64,000 nt of DNA from Candidatus Sulfotelmatobacter sp. (GTDB lineage Bacteria > Acidobacteriota > Terriglobia > Terriglobales > Acidobacteriaceae). Both the position numbers and the translations under genes were made by a program. Location: contig JASHNU010000075.1 in assembly GCA_030041475.1 (NCBI GenBank), forward strand, positions 1 to 64,000, written 5' to 3'. Of the stretch, positions 8,845 to 17,594 are shown in pieces (the stretch's first letter is position 1; each line of letters opens with the position of its first letter). The notes below the pieces were generated by a model. It did no database searches, was not told the origin of the DNA, and saw only the letters and a program-made list of their open reading frames with translations.

Positions 8845-9137
8845 AGTTGAGGCGATCACGCATGCGCTGCTGTGCCATTTGTGGATCAACGAGGAACATT
8901 GAAGAGCATCACCTCGGGCTATTCCAACATGCTCCGTTCTTCACGATCCCACTGTGCCAGCCGCATCACCAAGCGGTGACCCTCGCCATCGTTAGGGCTG
9001 GGGTAGACCCGCGCTACACAGACATTGTTGAGGAGCGTGCACGACGCGCACGAATGGCGGCATACGTGTTTCTGTGGTTTCTCGACGAACAGTTAGCAGA
9101 AAGCGAAAACCGCAATCACCATCGGAGGTCGTTATGA
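8841..9137 (+). CDS. HNH-like zinc-binding nuclease-type protein
   Basis: CCAICGSTRNIEEHHLGLFQHAPFFTIPLCQPHHQAV: CxxC...HH...CxxHH pattern. Confidence 0.6.
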   Translation: MKLRRSRMRCCAICGSTRNIEEHHLGLFQHAPFFTIPLCQPHHQAVTLAIVRAGVDPRYTDIVEERARRARMAAYVFLWFLDEQLAESENRNHHRRSL

Positions 9138-11185
9138 CAAACATTCACGACATTTTCGTTCGTGCCTATGCAATTCCAGCATCGGAAGACCCTGACGACA
9201 ATCGCAACCATCGTTCGAGCGATGACGCTAAGTGGCCGTCCTATGCCCTGATTTTGGATAGTGAGACCCGGATTACATTCGATCAGTCGTTAACGTTTGG
9301 CATCTTTCGCTTCTGTGAACTCAAAGACACAAAATATGTCGTTACCAGAGAAGGGATCTTCTACGCTGATGCTCTGCCCACAAAAGACCGTCAAGTCCTG
9401 CGCGCCTATGCACGAACGGCGGTGTCGGACGCTAAGTCATTTCCACCCGAATTCCCGCTCTACTCGCGGTCCGACTTTATGAAGAGAGTGTTTTGGCCTG
9501 CGATCAAGCGAAATGGTGCACTCATCTGCGGACTAAACTTGCCATTCGACCTCGCGCATCTCGCGTTGGCATGGAGTCGCGCTGAGCACAACGAATGGTC
9601 GCTTACGATGTCGCAGTACTCAAATGGAATTGAAAACAGCAATGTTCCGCGCATTTTGATAACACCGATCGACGGCAAAAAAGCATTTATCAGGTTGGCA
9701 AAACCGTGGAAACCGGACGAGTGGAAAGATAAGGGTAGATCGCATTTCCTGGATCTGAGAACACTTGGCTGGGCCTTATTCAACCGTTCTTATTCACTGA
9801 AGCGTTTGTGTGCAGAACTGCAAACTGAAAATCAAAAGATCGATCATGAACCGACCGGCGAAGTTACGATTGAAGAAATCGAATATGCCAGACAGGACGG
9901 GCGCTGCACCGTCGATGCACTCAACGCACTGAAGGAGGAATTCGACAAACATCCGATTAGCTTGAATCCCTGCCACGCATACTCGCCTGCGAGCATTGCC
10001 AAAAGTTATCTCGATGCCATGGGCCTTATCAGGCCAGCCGAGAAATTCAAGATTTCAGCGAAACACCATGGCATTGCGATGCAAACATACTATGGCGGGC
10101 GCTCGGAGACGCGCATCCGTCGTACCGAGGTCCCCGTCGTTCCTGTCGATTTCACCAGCGAATATCCGACGTGCTGCGTGCTACTGGGTCTGTTCGACAT
10201 TCTGACAGCTCGGAGAGTCACATTTAAAGACGATACTGCCAACATCCGCCGACTCATCAAATGGGTCTCTCTGAATCGTTGTTTTGACCCAAAATTGTGG
10301 AAGCAATTCAACTTCTTTGCACTCGTGCAGCCCGACAACGACATTCTGCCCGTACGTACCGTCTATGACAGCGTGACCCAGAATATCGGCAACAATTACC
10401 TGACTTCTGATACACCACTGTGGTTTGCAGGCCCCGATGTCATTGCGTCCGCAATCAGGACAGGCAAAGCGCCACGCATCATCCGCGCCGTTCGCATCGT
10501 GCCACACGGCAAACAGGCTGGCATGAAAAGCGTGAATTTGCGTGGCAGCATGGTTGAAATCAATCCGTACAAAGATGATTTGTTCCGCAAAGTCATTGAA
10601 CAACGAAAACTCTATAAGGCAGACAGGAAGCTGTATTACTGGCTCAAGATCTTTGCGAATTCGATCTACGGGTTCTTCGTTGAGCTGATTCCCGAATTGC
10701 TCAACACGAACGTTCAACTTGAAGTTTATTCGGGTGACAAGAAGTTTACCGATTCGTCAGATGTGATCGAAAAACCCGGACGTTGGTTCTTTCCGCCATT
10801 GGCATCGATGATCACGTCGGCTGGTCGTTTGCTGCTCGCGATGGCGGAGGAAAGCGTAAACCGGAAGAAAGGAACATACCTGTTCTGCGATACCGATTCG
10901 TTGGCTATTGTCAGCGCGGAGAACGGCGGCACACTGAAGATCGCTGGCGCTGAAGATCGCCGCATCCTGTCGTGGACCGAGACGCAGAAAATCGTTAACA
11001 GATTCACTTCGTTGAACCCCTACAACAGAAAAGCCGTCAAAGGGTCAATCCTCAACCTGGTAGACGCAAACTACATCGATTCCGATCCAAGCAACCCACA
11101 GCGCCAACTTTGGGGCTACAGCATAGCTGCCAAACGCTATGCACTATATGAGAAAAACACACAAACCAAACATCGCAATCGTTGA
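9134..11185 (+). CDS. polB: Family-B DNA polymerase, 5' part (exonuclease + palm), frameshifted at 3' end
   Basis: ExoI LILDSETRI, ExoII GLNLPFDLAHLA, ExoIII YARQDGRCTVDA; Pol motif A VDFTSEYPTC, motif B KIFANSIYGFF, motif C YLFCDTDSLAIV; RBS GGAGG before ATG 9134. Confidence 0.88.
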   Translation: MTNIHDIFVRAYAIPASEDPDDNRNHRSSDDAKWPSYALILDSETRITFDQSLTFGIFRFCELKDTKYVVTREGIFYADALPTKDRQVLRAYARTAVSDAKSFPPEFPLYSRSDFMKRVFWPAIKRNGALICGLNLPFDLAHLALAWSRAEHNEWSLTMSQYSNGIENSNVPRILITPIDGKKAFIRLAKPWKPDEWKDKGRSHFLDLRTLGWALFNRSYSLKRLCAELQTENQKIDHEPTGEVTIEEIEYARQDGRCTVDALNALKEEFDKHPISLNPCHAYSPASIAKSYLDAMGLIRPAEKFKISAKHHGIAMQTYYGGRSETRIRRTEVPVVPVDFTSEYPTCCVLLGLFDILTARRVTFKDDTANIRRLIKWVSLNRCFDPKLWKQFNFFALVQPDNDILPVRTVYDSVTQNIGNNYLTSDTPLWFAGPDVIASAIRTGKAPRIIRAVRIVPHGKQAGMKSVNLRGSMVEINPYKDDLFRKVIEQRKLYKADRKLYYWLKIFANSIYGFFVELIPELLNTNVQLEVYSGDKKFTDSSDVIEKPGRWFFPPLASMITSAGRLLLAMAEESVNRKKGTYLFCDTDSLAIVSAENGGTLKIAGAEDRRILSWTETQKIVNRFTSLNPYNRKAVKGSILNLVDANYIDSDPSNPQRQLWGYSIAAKRYALYEKNTQTKHRNR

Positions 11186-12092
11186 CCCCAAAGCGCATGG
11201 AATTGGATTCCTGTACTCACCCCAAGACTCTCCAAAGGGCTGGGACAAAGAAGCTCCACGCTGGGTTTACCAGCTCTGGGATTACATCTTGCGAGGTGCG
11301 TTGGAGCTACCGAATAAACCACCGTCTTGGGTCAATGTTCCCCAGATGATGCGCCTTACCATCACGACGTACAACGTTCTGGAGATGCTCGGAGAATGGG
11401 AGATCGCACGTCCATACAACTTCCTGTTGCTGCCCATGGTCGATCCGCTTTATGGATTCGCATTCCATCGGCAAGCAAACGAAAAAGTGCTGCTCGTCTG
11501 CCCGTTTTCATCGAAGCAAAAGCAGTGGTTTGACCTAGAATGCGTGAACGTTTATGACGGCAAGAAATACAGGATGCTCGATTGCAAGAAGGCTAAAGGG
11601 AGCATTCGGTACAACGTGGTCTTTCCGTCACAGTTCGCACATCTCATCATTCAATATCAGCAACACCCGGAAGCGAAGAGCCTTGCGCCCGACGGATCGC
11701 CCTGCGCAACTGAAACACAGGGATTATTGCAACGTGCGCACGTGATCGCTGGCGACATTCGTTATGTTGGCAAGGAAACAGATCGCAAATGGGAAGAGGG
11801 CGAAGAAATCAGCGTGCTGGAATTTGCCGCAACCGAATACGGGCGAAGAGGGAAGGTCATCGCGAGCGATGAAGTGAAGGCGGCAATCCAGAGAATCGGA
11901 ATCAACAAGTGCGCGCGAGAGAGCGGGTTTCATCGTGCCAACTTCATTCGCAAGTTGATGCGCGATGTGCCTGTGAAACGTAACTCGTATACTGAGTTTG
12001 TACGCTGGCTAAAAGGTTGCAACGAAGTGCATCTTGACCAACCTAAAGTGCCGGAGGATAATCCTGGGGTTTCAGTCGTAAGTCGGACTTAG
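11139..12092 (+). CDS. C-terminal (thumb + extension) portion of the family-B polymerase in +1 frame
   Basis: NIAIVDPKAHGIGFLYSPQDSPKGWDKEAPRWVYQLWDYILRGAL continues directly from AKRYALYEK of the upstream ORF; HTH-like C-terminus. Confidence 0.7.
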   Translation: MHYMRKTHKPNIAIVDPKAHGIGFLYSPQDSPKGWDKEAPRWVYQLWDYILRGALELPNKPPSWVNVPQMMRLTITTYNVLEMLGEWEIARPYNFLLLPMVDPLYGFAFHRQANEKVLLVCPFSSKQKQWFDLECVNVYDGKKYRMLDCKKAKGSIRYNVVFPSQFAHLIIQYQQHPEAKSLAPDGSPCATETQGLLQRAHVIAGDIRYVGKETDRKWEEGEEISVLEFAATEYGRRGKVIASDEVKAAIQRIGINKCARESGFHRANFIRKLMRDVPVKRNSYTEFVRWLKGCNEVHLDQPKVPEDNPGVSVVSRT

Positions 12093-12106
12093 TGGAGATC
12101 CAACAG

Positions 12107-12493
12107 ATGCGGTGCTGCTTTATTGCTTTTCTTGCCTGTTTGATCGGTGCGAATGCTGCTGCGCAGTGCCCAATCCAACCACGCCAGGTATCGTTTGACC
12201 GCGTTAGAAGCAGCATTATCATTCGCTATTACAATTCAACTACTCGGGCGATCCGCGATGTGCAATTCAGTGTGACGAATGAGGACGTATCGCAGCGTAC
12301 TGTGCTCGGCGAATTCAGGGCAAACAATATTGTTCGTCCGAGACAAGAGCAAACAGTTGTTTTCCCAAACGTCTCTGGAACGGCCTTCGGAGGGAATATC
12401 GCTTTAGAAGTCGTGCGAGTGTCATTTGTTGACCGTTCGCTCTGGACTCCTGATCACGACAAACCATGCAAGATACAGAGCGTGCAACCGTAG
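12107..12493 (+). CDS. Secreted hypothetical protein
   Basis: Signal peptide MRCCFIAFLACLIGANAAAQC. Confidence 0.6.
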   Translation: MRCCFIAFLACLIGANAAAQCPIQPRQVSFDRVRSSIIIRYYNSTTRAIRDVQFSVTNEDVSQRTVLGEFRANNIVRPRQEQTVVFPNVSGTAFGGNIALEVVRVSFVDRSLWTPDHDKPCKIQSVQP

Positions 12494-12501
12494 GCATAGG
12501 G

Positions 12502-15500
12502 ATGCTGACGAAGATTATAACGAGGCTGGCCGTCGCGCTTTGCATGACCCTTGCAGTGGTCGCCTGTGGCGGCGGATCAGGTGGACAATCCGGGCAATCA
12601 CCACCACCTCCATCGTTTAGTGTCGTTGCTACGCCGTCAAATCCGTCCATAGCTCCGGGAACGTCATCCACAATTCAACTCTCCGCCGTTCCGCAAAATG
12701 GATTCAGTGGTACAGTTGCCGTCACTGTCTCGGGGCTGCCTTCTGGCCTCACAGCGACTCCTTCATCACTATCGCTCCAGAGCACACCACAAATTGTTAC
12801 GTTGATTGCTGCCAGCACCCTCGCGGATGGCAATTATTCTTTTTCTCTCAACGGGACAAGTGGGAACTTGAACAGTTCCACCACGGTGAACGTAGGCGTG
12901 GAAACTTTAGCGAATTTCACCATTATTCAGCCATTGATCCCACAGATCGTTATAAGGTTCGGATCTACGGCTCAGATACAGTTGCAGACGGAGGAACAGG
13001 GGTCGGGGCTGTCCAATTACCTGGTGAACTTTTCTGTAACTGGTGTCCCATCGGGCATCACGGCAACACTTGCGCCGAATCCCGTCACCGTCGGCGAAAC
13101 GACCACTTTGAGCGTGACCGCTCCGACGAATTCACCATGGATTCAGGGCGTCTTGATCAATGTTGTGGGCACACCTGGCGCGTCAGTAGAGACCCAGAGC
13201 CTGGCGCTTGATTTGGTGGTAGCGCCTCCCCCCGGGAGTATCCCGAACAACCAGACGAGCTATCTCCGAACGGATGATACACCGCAGTCCATCGTATATG
13301 ACGCAGCGAATCAACACATCTTTTCCAGCGACTATTTATTGAATCGAGTTGATGTCGTCTCGACGGCGAACAGGCAACTGGTGAAAAGCATTCCTGTCCT
13401 CAGCCCCCATGGACTTGCTCTCACAACAGACGGTAATGAGGTCCTCGTGGGTAGCGACTCGCAACAGGTTGAAGCCATTAGCACCAGCAGTTTGCAGGTC
13501 GTGCAGCAATGGATACTGCCTCTGTGGGAGGGGAGGACCTACGGACTATACGACCTTTTTCCGTTATCCGACGGCACCGTAGCGTTTTCTGCCCAGGGTA
13601 TTCTGAATGGTTACCTCAGCGTTTGGAATCCCACGAACAACACTACAACTGCGCTACCGGTGCCGACGGCTTTGAACCAGAATGTCTGCGTCGTAGCAGG
13701 TGCGGGTACTAACATTTTCATCGGCTCCTGCAGTGAGCCTGGAGTTGCGTCAGTCTATAACACGGCCACCAATGAGTTTTCCCCACTCCTGAACTTTCCG
13801 GGCTTTATCTACCGCGCTGCTGCTAGTCCTGACGGCTCTCAATTCATAGTGTCGGATGACACATATGGAATTGGTCTATACAACTCGCAGCTCCAGGCTG
13901 AGACGTTTCTCACTCCTCCAGATGGCTACGGCACCTTCATCTTCAGTCAAGACGGCTCGAATATCTATGTGGAAGAGGGCATCCTAGCTGTCTTTGATGG
14001 ATCAGGAAACTTTATTAACACCGCACCTTCACTTGGCACGATTCCTCCTGGAGCCGAAATCGGACCGTGTCCTGATTCGGAGACACCCTTTGCCGTCGAC
14101 TCCAGCGGAATTGTTTTTGGCTCCGCCGACCATGGCATAGCTTTTGATGATTCGACGTATTCCGTCAATTTTGGTTCCGGATTTGGTGGGTTTACGTGCT
14201 TGGGATTGACTCTAACCCCGGATTCTGGCCCGGTTAACGCAACCACATCAACGAATTTCACTTCAGTTGAGGAGTTCGGCTCAGTACCAGATGTTTGGTT
14301 CGGAGGCACTCGCGCGGCCCAGGTGAGCACTGGGCAGAGTACACCCGGCCCGTTGAGTGCTGTCGCACCAGCGGTATCACAGCCAGGCCCGGTTGACGTA
14401 AAGATCATCCAACCGAGCGGGAATGAAAGCTATAACCCCTTAGCTTTCAGTTATGGCCCTAATCTGATGTTTGTAAATGGAGACACATCAACGCCGACCG
14501 GTGGCACTACTTCCTATATCACAGGCGTAGGAATGCCCACCGATGCGAGCCAAGTACAAGTTAGCGTTGGCGGTCAGAATGCAACCATCACGAGCGCAGT
14601 GCAGGCTCCCTTCTATGGCGTCTACTTCCCGTTTTCATATCCGTATCCAGCCGTCCAACTCACGGTTACTCTGCCACCGGGTACAGGAGACCAAGACCTG
14701 GTTGTGACGACTTCTTCGGGGTCCTCGACACTGCCGAAGGCCATTCACTACGTCCAAAGCGTGACGGACTATCCCTCGCCAAATAGTCCATTCCAGTCGA
14801 TACTGTTGGATAGTACGCGCAATCAGCTTTATCTATCAGCTGGCACCCACATCGATGTGTTTTCGTTAGCGACTTCTCAATTTCTTGCTCCTTTCACTCC
14901 GCCCTCTCTAAATGGGCAAGCGGCGTTTCACGGTCTGGCACTTACGCCAGATGGTTCGCAATTGCTGGCCGCAAACTTCCCCGACGGATCGGTCGCACTG
15001 ATTAATCCGGATGAACCAAGCTCAGCAACTGCTGTTCAAGTCATTCCCCCCGGGACCCCTCTCAACCCAGGCCCCGATAATGTCGTTACCACTAATACAG
15101 GTCTGGCTTTCATAGAAGCCGCGACCCCCGATAGCGAAGGATGTGGTAACGCGGTCTACGAACTGAATTTGTCAACGTTGCAAGTGACGGCAGTGAATTT
15201 GATCAACTTGTTCTGCATACAAGCTGAAGGATTTCCGATGGCCGCATCGGCGGACGGATCAAAAGTGCTTCTCGCAACGACGGACATCAGCGGGCCGCAA
15301 CAGGTAACAGTCTACGATTCCGCAAGCAACACTTGGGCGACGAACATATCGGTAACCGAAAACTTTGGAGGCAACGCCGCAATCTCTCCAAATGGAACGG
15401 TGTTTGCGACTGGAAGTAGTCTCGTTGACGCGAACGCCAATGTGCTTGGTGCCTTGGCATGGCAGGATGTTTTCATGTCCCCAGGGCCATACCCGTCGCT

Positions 15501-15993
15501 GCGACTGGAGACGGTGTCTGATGGCGGCAGCCTTGTCTACATTCCCTACGCTAGCTTTATGCATTTCACAGTGTCTTATCCGAGCTTCGTAGATATTTTC
15601 GATGTGAATCACGGAGCGATGTTACATCGGCTGGTTTTGACCGAGCAGGTGCAGTCGGTCACGAACGCCATGGCGATCGACGCCTACGGTCAGAATATCT
15701 ACCTCATCACGAACGCCGGATTGACGATCGTGAAGGTCGCTGCGGCGCCATTGGCCATTGGAAGTGTGAGTCCGACATCCGCCTCCCCTGGAACCACGAT
15801 TACGGTTTCCGGCAGCGGTTTCCTGACCGGGGCTTCAGTGACCGCTAATGGAACAGCCGCCACATCGACACTTGTAAATGCGAACACGCTTCAAGTAGTT
15901 GTTCCTGCTCTCAGCGCAGGTCCGGTCCAGATTACCGTCACCAACCCCTCCGGTGGGATGTACGCATTAGACAACGCATTCACAGTTCCTTAG
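12502..15993 (+). CDS. Large lipoprotein: Ig-like N-terminal, YncE-like beta-propeller repeats, C-terminal IPT/TIG domain
   Basis: Lipobox ALCMTLAVVACGGG; repeats such as SIVYDAANQHIFSSDYLLNRVDVVSTANRQLVKSIPV; C-term ISSVSPTSASPGTTITVSGSGF-type (IGSVSPTSASPGTTITVSGSGFLTGASVTANG). Confidence 0.75.
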   Translation: MLTKIITRLAVALCMTLAVVACGGGSGGQSGQSPPPPSFSVVATPSNPSIAPGTSSTIQLSAVPQNGFSGTVAVTVSGLPSGLTATPSSLSLQSTPQIVTLIAASTLADGNYSFSLNGTSGNLNSSTTVNVGVETLANFTIIQPLIPQIVIRFGSTAQIQLQTEEQGSGLSNYLVNFSVTGVPSGITATLAPNPVTVGETTTLSVTAPTNSPWIQGVLINVVGTPGASVETQSLALDLVVAPPPGSIPNNQTSYLRTDDTPQSIVYDAANQHIFSSDYLLNRVDVVSTANRQLVKSIPVLSPHGLALTTDGNEVLVGSDSQQVEAISTSSLQVVQQWILPLWEGRTYGLYDLFPLSDGTVAFSAQGILNGYLSVWNPTNNTTTALPVPTALNQNVCVVAGAGTNIFIGSCSEPGVASVYNTATNEFSPLLNFPGFIYRAAASPDGSQFIVSDDTYGIGLYNSQLQAETFLTPPDGYGTFIFSQDGSNIYVEEGILAVFDGSGNFINTAPSLGTIPPGAEIGPCPDSETPFAVDSSGIVFGSADHGIAFDDSTYSVNFGSGFGGFTCLGLTLTPDSGPVNATTSTNFTSVEEFGSVPDVWFGGTRAAQVSTGQSTPGPLSAVAPAVSQPGPVDVKIIQPSGNESYNPLAFSYGPNLMFVNGDTSTPTGGTTSYITGVGMPTDASQVQVSVGGQNATITSAVQAPFYGVYFPFSYPYPAVQLTVTLPPGTGDQDLVVTTSSGSSTLPKAIHYVQSVTDYPSPNSPFQSILLDSTRNQLYLSAGTHIDVFSLATSQFLAPFTPPSLNGQAAFHGLALTPDGSQLLAANFPDGSVALINPDEPSSATAVQVIPPGTPLNPGPDNVVTTNTGLAFIEAATPDSEGCGNAVYELNLSTLQVTAVNLINLFCIQAEGFPMAASADGSKVLLATTDISGPQQVTVYDSASNTWATNISVTENFGGNAAISPNGTVFATGSSLVDANANVLGALAWQDVFMSPGPYPSLRLETVSDGGSLVYIPYASFMHFTVSYPSFVDIFDVNHGAMLHRLVLTEQVQSVTNAMAIDAYGQNIYLITNAGLTIVKVAAAPLAIGSVSPTSASPGTTITVSGSGFLTGASVTANGTAATSTLVNANTLQVVVPALSAGPVQITVTNPSGGMYALDNAFTVP

Positions 15994-16064
15994 TGCGCAC
16001 GCGCACGCCCGCGCAAGGGGGGTGCTGCAACATGGGGGGATGTCGCGCAAAGAATTTCCCGCGT

Positions 16065-16103
16065 GGGGGGAGGGTCCATTTTGCCGTCGGTATACACCTA
16101 CCC
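16065..16103 (-). repeat. Right terminal inverted repeat (39 bp)
   Basis: GGGGGGAGGGTCCATTTTGCCGTCGGTATACACCTACCC = reverse complement of 3366-3404. Confidence 0.9.
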
Positions 16104-16117
16104 GTCAAACCGTGCCG
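16104..16117. repeat. Right target-site duplication (14 bp)
   Basis: GTCAAACCGTGCCG identical to 3352-3365, directly abutting the TIR. Confidence 0.85.
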
Positions 16118-16498
16118 GGGGGGTTATACCCACCGAGGAAATTTTGCTCCACCCCTCAGGGGTGTAAGCCGGAGAGAGGCGTGCGTGCGCACGAGCAAGA
16201 GCAGGAGGTGATTTCTGCGATACTTACAATTCAATTTTGTACACGTGACTCAACCGTGTCTTTCCCCGTGCCTTGCCGAGTCGTGATCGTGCCTCAGCTA
16301 TTTCCGGTCGTCAACGTTCCTGCCTGGATAATTGTGAAAACGATCCCCTCCGGAGCCACAGTTCGTGTGTAGCCGGAATCCAGGGAGGCGGTGGTCGGAA
16401 CCTGCGCATAGGTTAGACACCTCTGCTGAACAGTCTCTTCCGCCCAGCGCAGTGCGTTAGCGCTTGTGGCGCCAGTCGGCAGAACCGGCTTGCAGCCC

Positions 16499-16711
16499 TC
16501 AATCCGCCGACATTTCGGAAGCGGTTAGCACCGGAAGCCGCCAAGCCTCGCACTCCGGGCACCGTTCTGGTTTTTCAGTGACGTTTTCCAGCGTTTCACT
16601 CACACGCGAGCTTTCGGCGTTTTCATTGTGATTTTGGACGTAGATGGCCCCGAAAAACCACCCAATCACGAACATCCATGCCCCCACAACGAAGCAATCG
16701 AAGTACGTCAT
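16499..16711 (-). CDS. Small membrane protein, hypothetical
   Basis: 70-aa ORF with one TM segment and a CPEC motif. Confidence 0.4.
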   Translation of the reverse strand: MTYFDCFVVGAWMFVIGWFFGAIYVQNHNENAESSRVSETLENVTEKPERCPECEAWRLPVLTASEMSAD

Positions 16712-16916
16712 TAACCCCTCCTTACCCCCTCACCTCCTCTTCTTGCCCACTAAGCACGCAACAAAAAGAGTGCTGCTATGAAAGCGGGAAACGCGGGCAA
16801 ATTGGCTCATCGATACGAATATTATTTTGGGGAAAGCTGGCCCAACTCATCGGAGTCCAGTTCCGAACAACCCGTCGCGCTACCCCGCACTCTCCGCTTT
16901 GATTTCGTGGTACGAG

Positions 16917-17312
16917 TCAGACGCTCGTCTCATGCGAACCATAGCCTCGGTGTACCAAGTCGCCCTCCTGGATCAGGTTTTCTGTTTCAGCTGCACGGGC
17001 GAGGGCAATCCTTTGAAGCGTCGAGCTGACAACATCAAATGTCTTGACGTAGGGAGCTCCGTCGAAAAGTTCGTCCAGAATTTTCAATACTTCTGGATAT
17101 CCCCATGAGCTGTAAGCCTCCGCATTCCTTTTGTGATCCCAGAAACTGATGGCTGCGACTTCCAAGCCATCGGTGGCAGCCAGAGTGATCAAGTCCAGGA
17201 AGCCTTCTTGCTTTCGTAGCCAGGGAAGAATTTCGTGGTCCACGAGATTCGTAAACTCGGCGAGTGAATTCGGTTTCAGGCGCACAGCAACCTTGCGGGC
17301 AAACATGGGCAA
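16917..17312 (-). CDS. Antibiotic biosynthesis monooxygenase (ABM)-like protein
   Basis: RLKPNSLAEFTNLVDHEILPWLRKQEGFLDLITL...SFWDHKRNAEAY. Confidence 0.6.
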   Translation of the reverse strand: MPMFARKVAVRLKPNSLAEFTNLVDHEILPWLRKQEGFLDLITLAATDGLEVAAISFWDHKRNAEAYSSWGYPEVLKILDELFDGAPYVKTFDVVSSTLQRIALARAAETENLIQEGDLVHRGYGSHETSV

Positions 17313-17594
17313 GCTCCGCGATTGATGTTGCCACTCACCATCGAAATAGCTAGTAGTAAGCAGCGTCGAAATCTCTTTCCCGAGACGGGAGAACCGTCCC
17401 CCAACGGCTCCCCCACCTTGGGATTACCTTTCGGGAGATTTCGTGCAGCAATTTGCTGCAGCTCTTTCCAACAAGCAACGAAACTGTTCCCGAACTTGAC
17501 CTAACCAGCTAACGCACTGGGGGCGAAGCAGTTAGTCAAATCTCTGACCTGCCATGCTAGAATTCCCAGCACTTGTGGGGACGGGTGTTCGTGT

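Larger units (their letters stand above)
3366..16103. mobile_element. Casposon-like self-synthesizing transposon (Cas1 + family-B DNA polymerase + HTH + HNH + TA cargo)
   Basis: 39-bp perfect TIRs, 14-bp TSD, cas1 without CRISPR/cas2, polB, HTH and HNH genes in between. Confidence 0.85.

Noticed and set aside
5000-9000. CRISPR array accompanying cas1
   Set aside because: No regularly spaced direct repeats were seen near cas1, and no cas2 or other cas genes are present; a solo Cas1 beside PolB fits a casposon better
9134-12092. PolB as part of a prophage
   Set aside because: No capsid, terminase, portal or tail genes in the block; the TIR/TSD and Cas1 favour a self-synthesizing transposon
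16118-16500. tRNA gene as the casposon target
   Set aside because: Some archaeal casposons target tRNA 3' ends, but no tRNA-like cloverleaf or T-arm motif was recognised next to the TSD here
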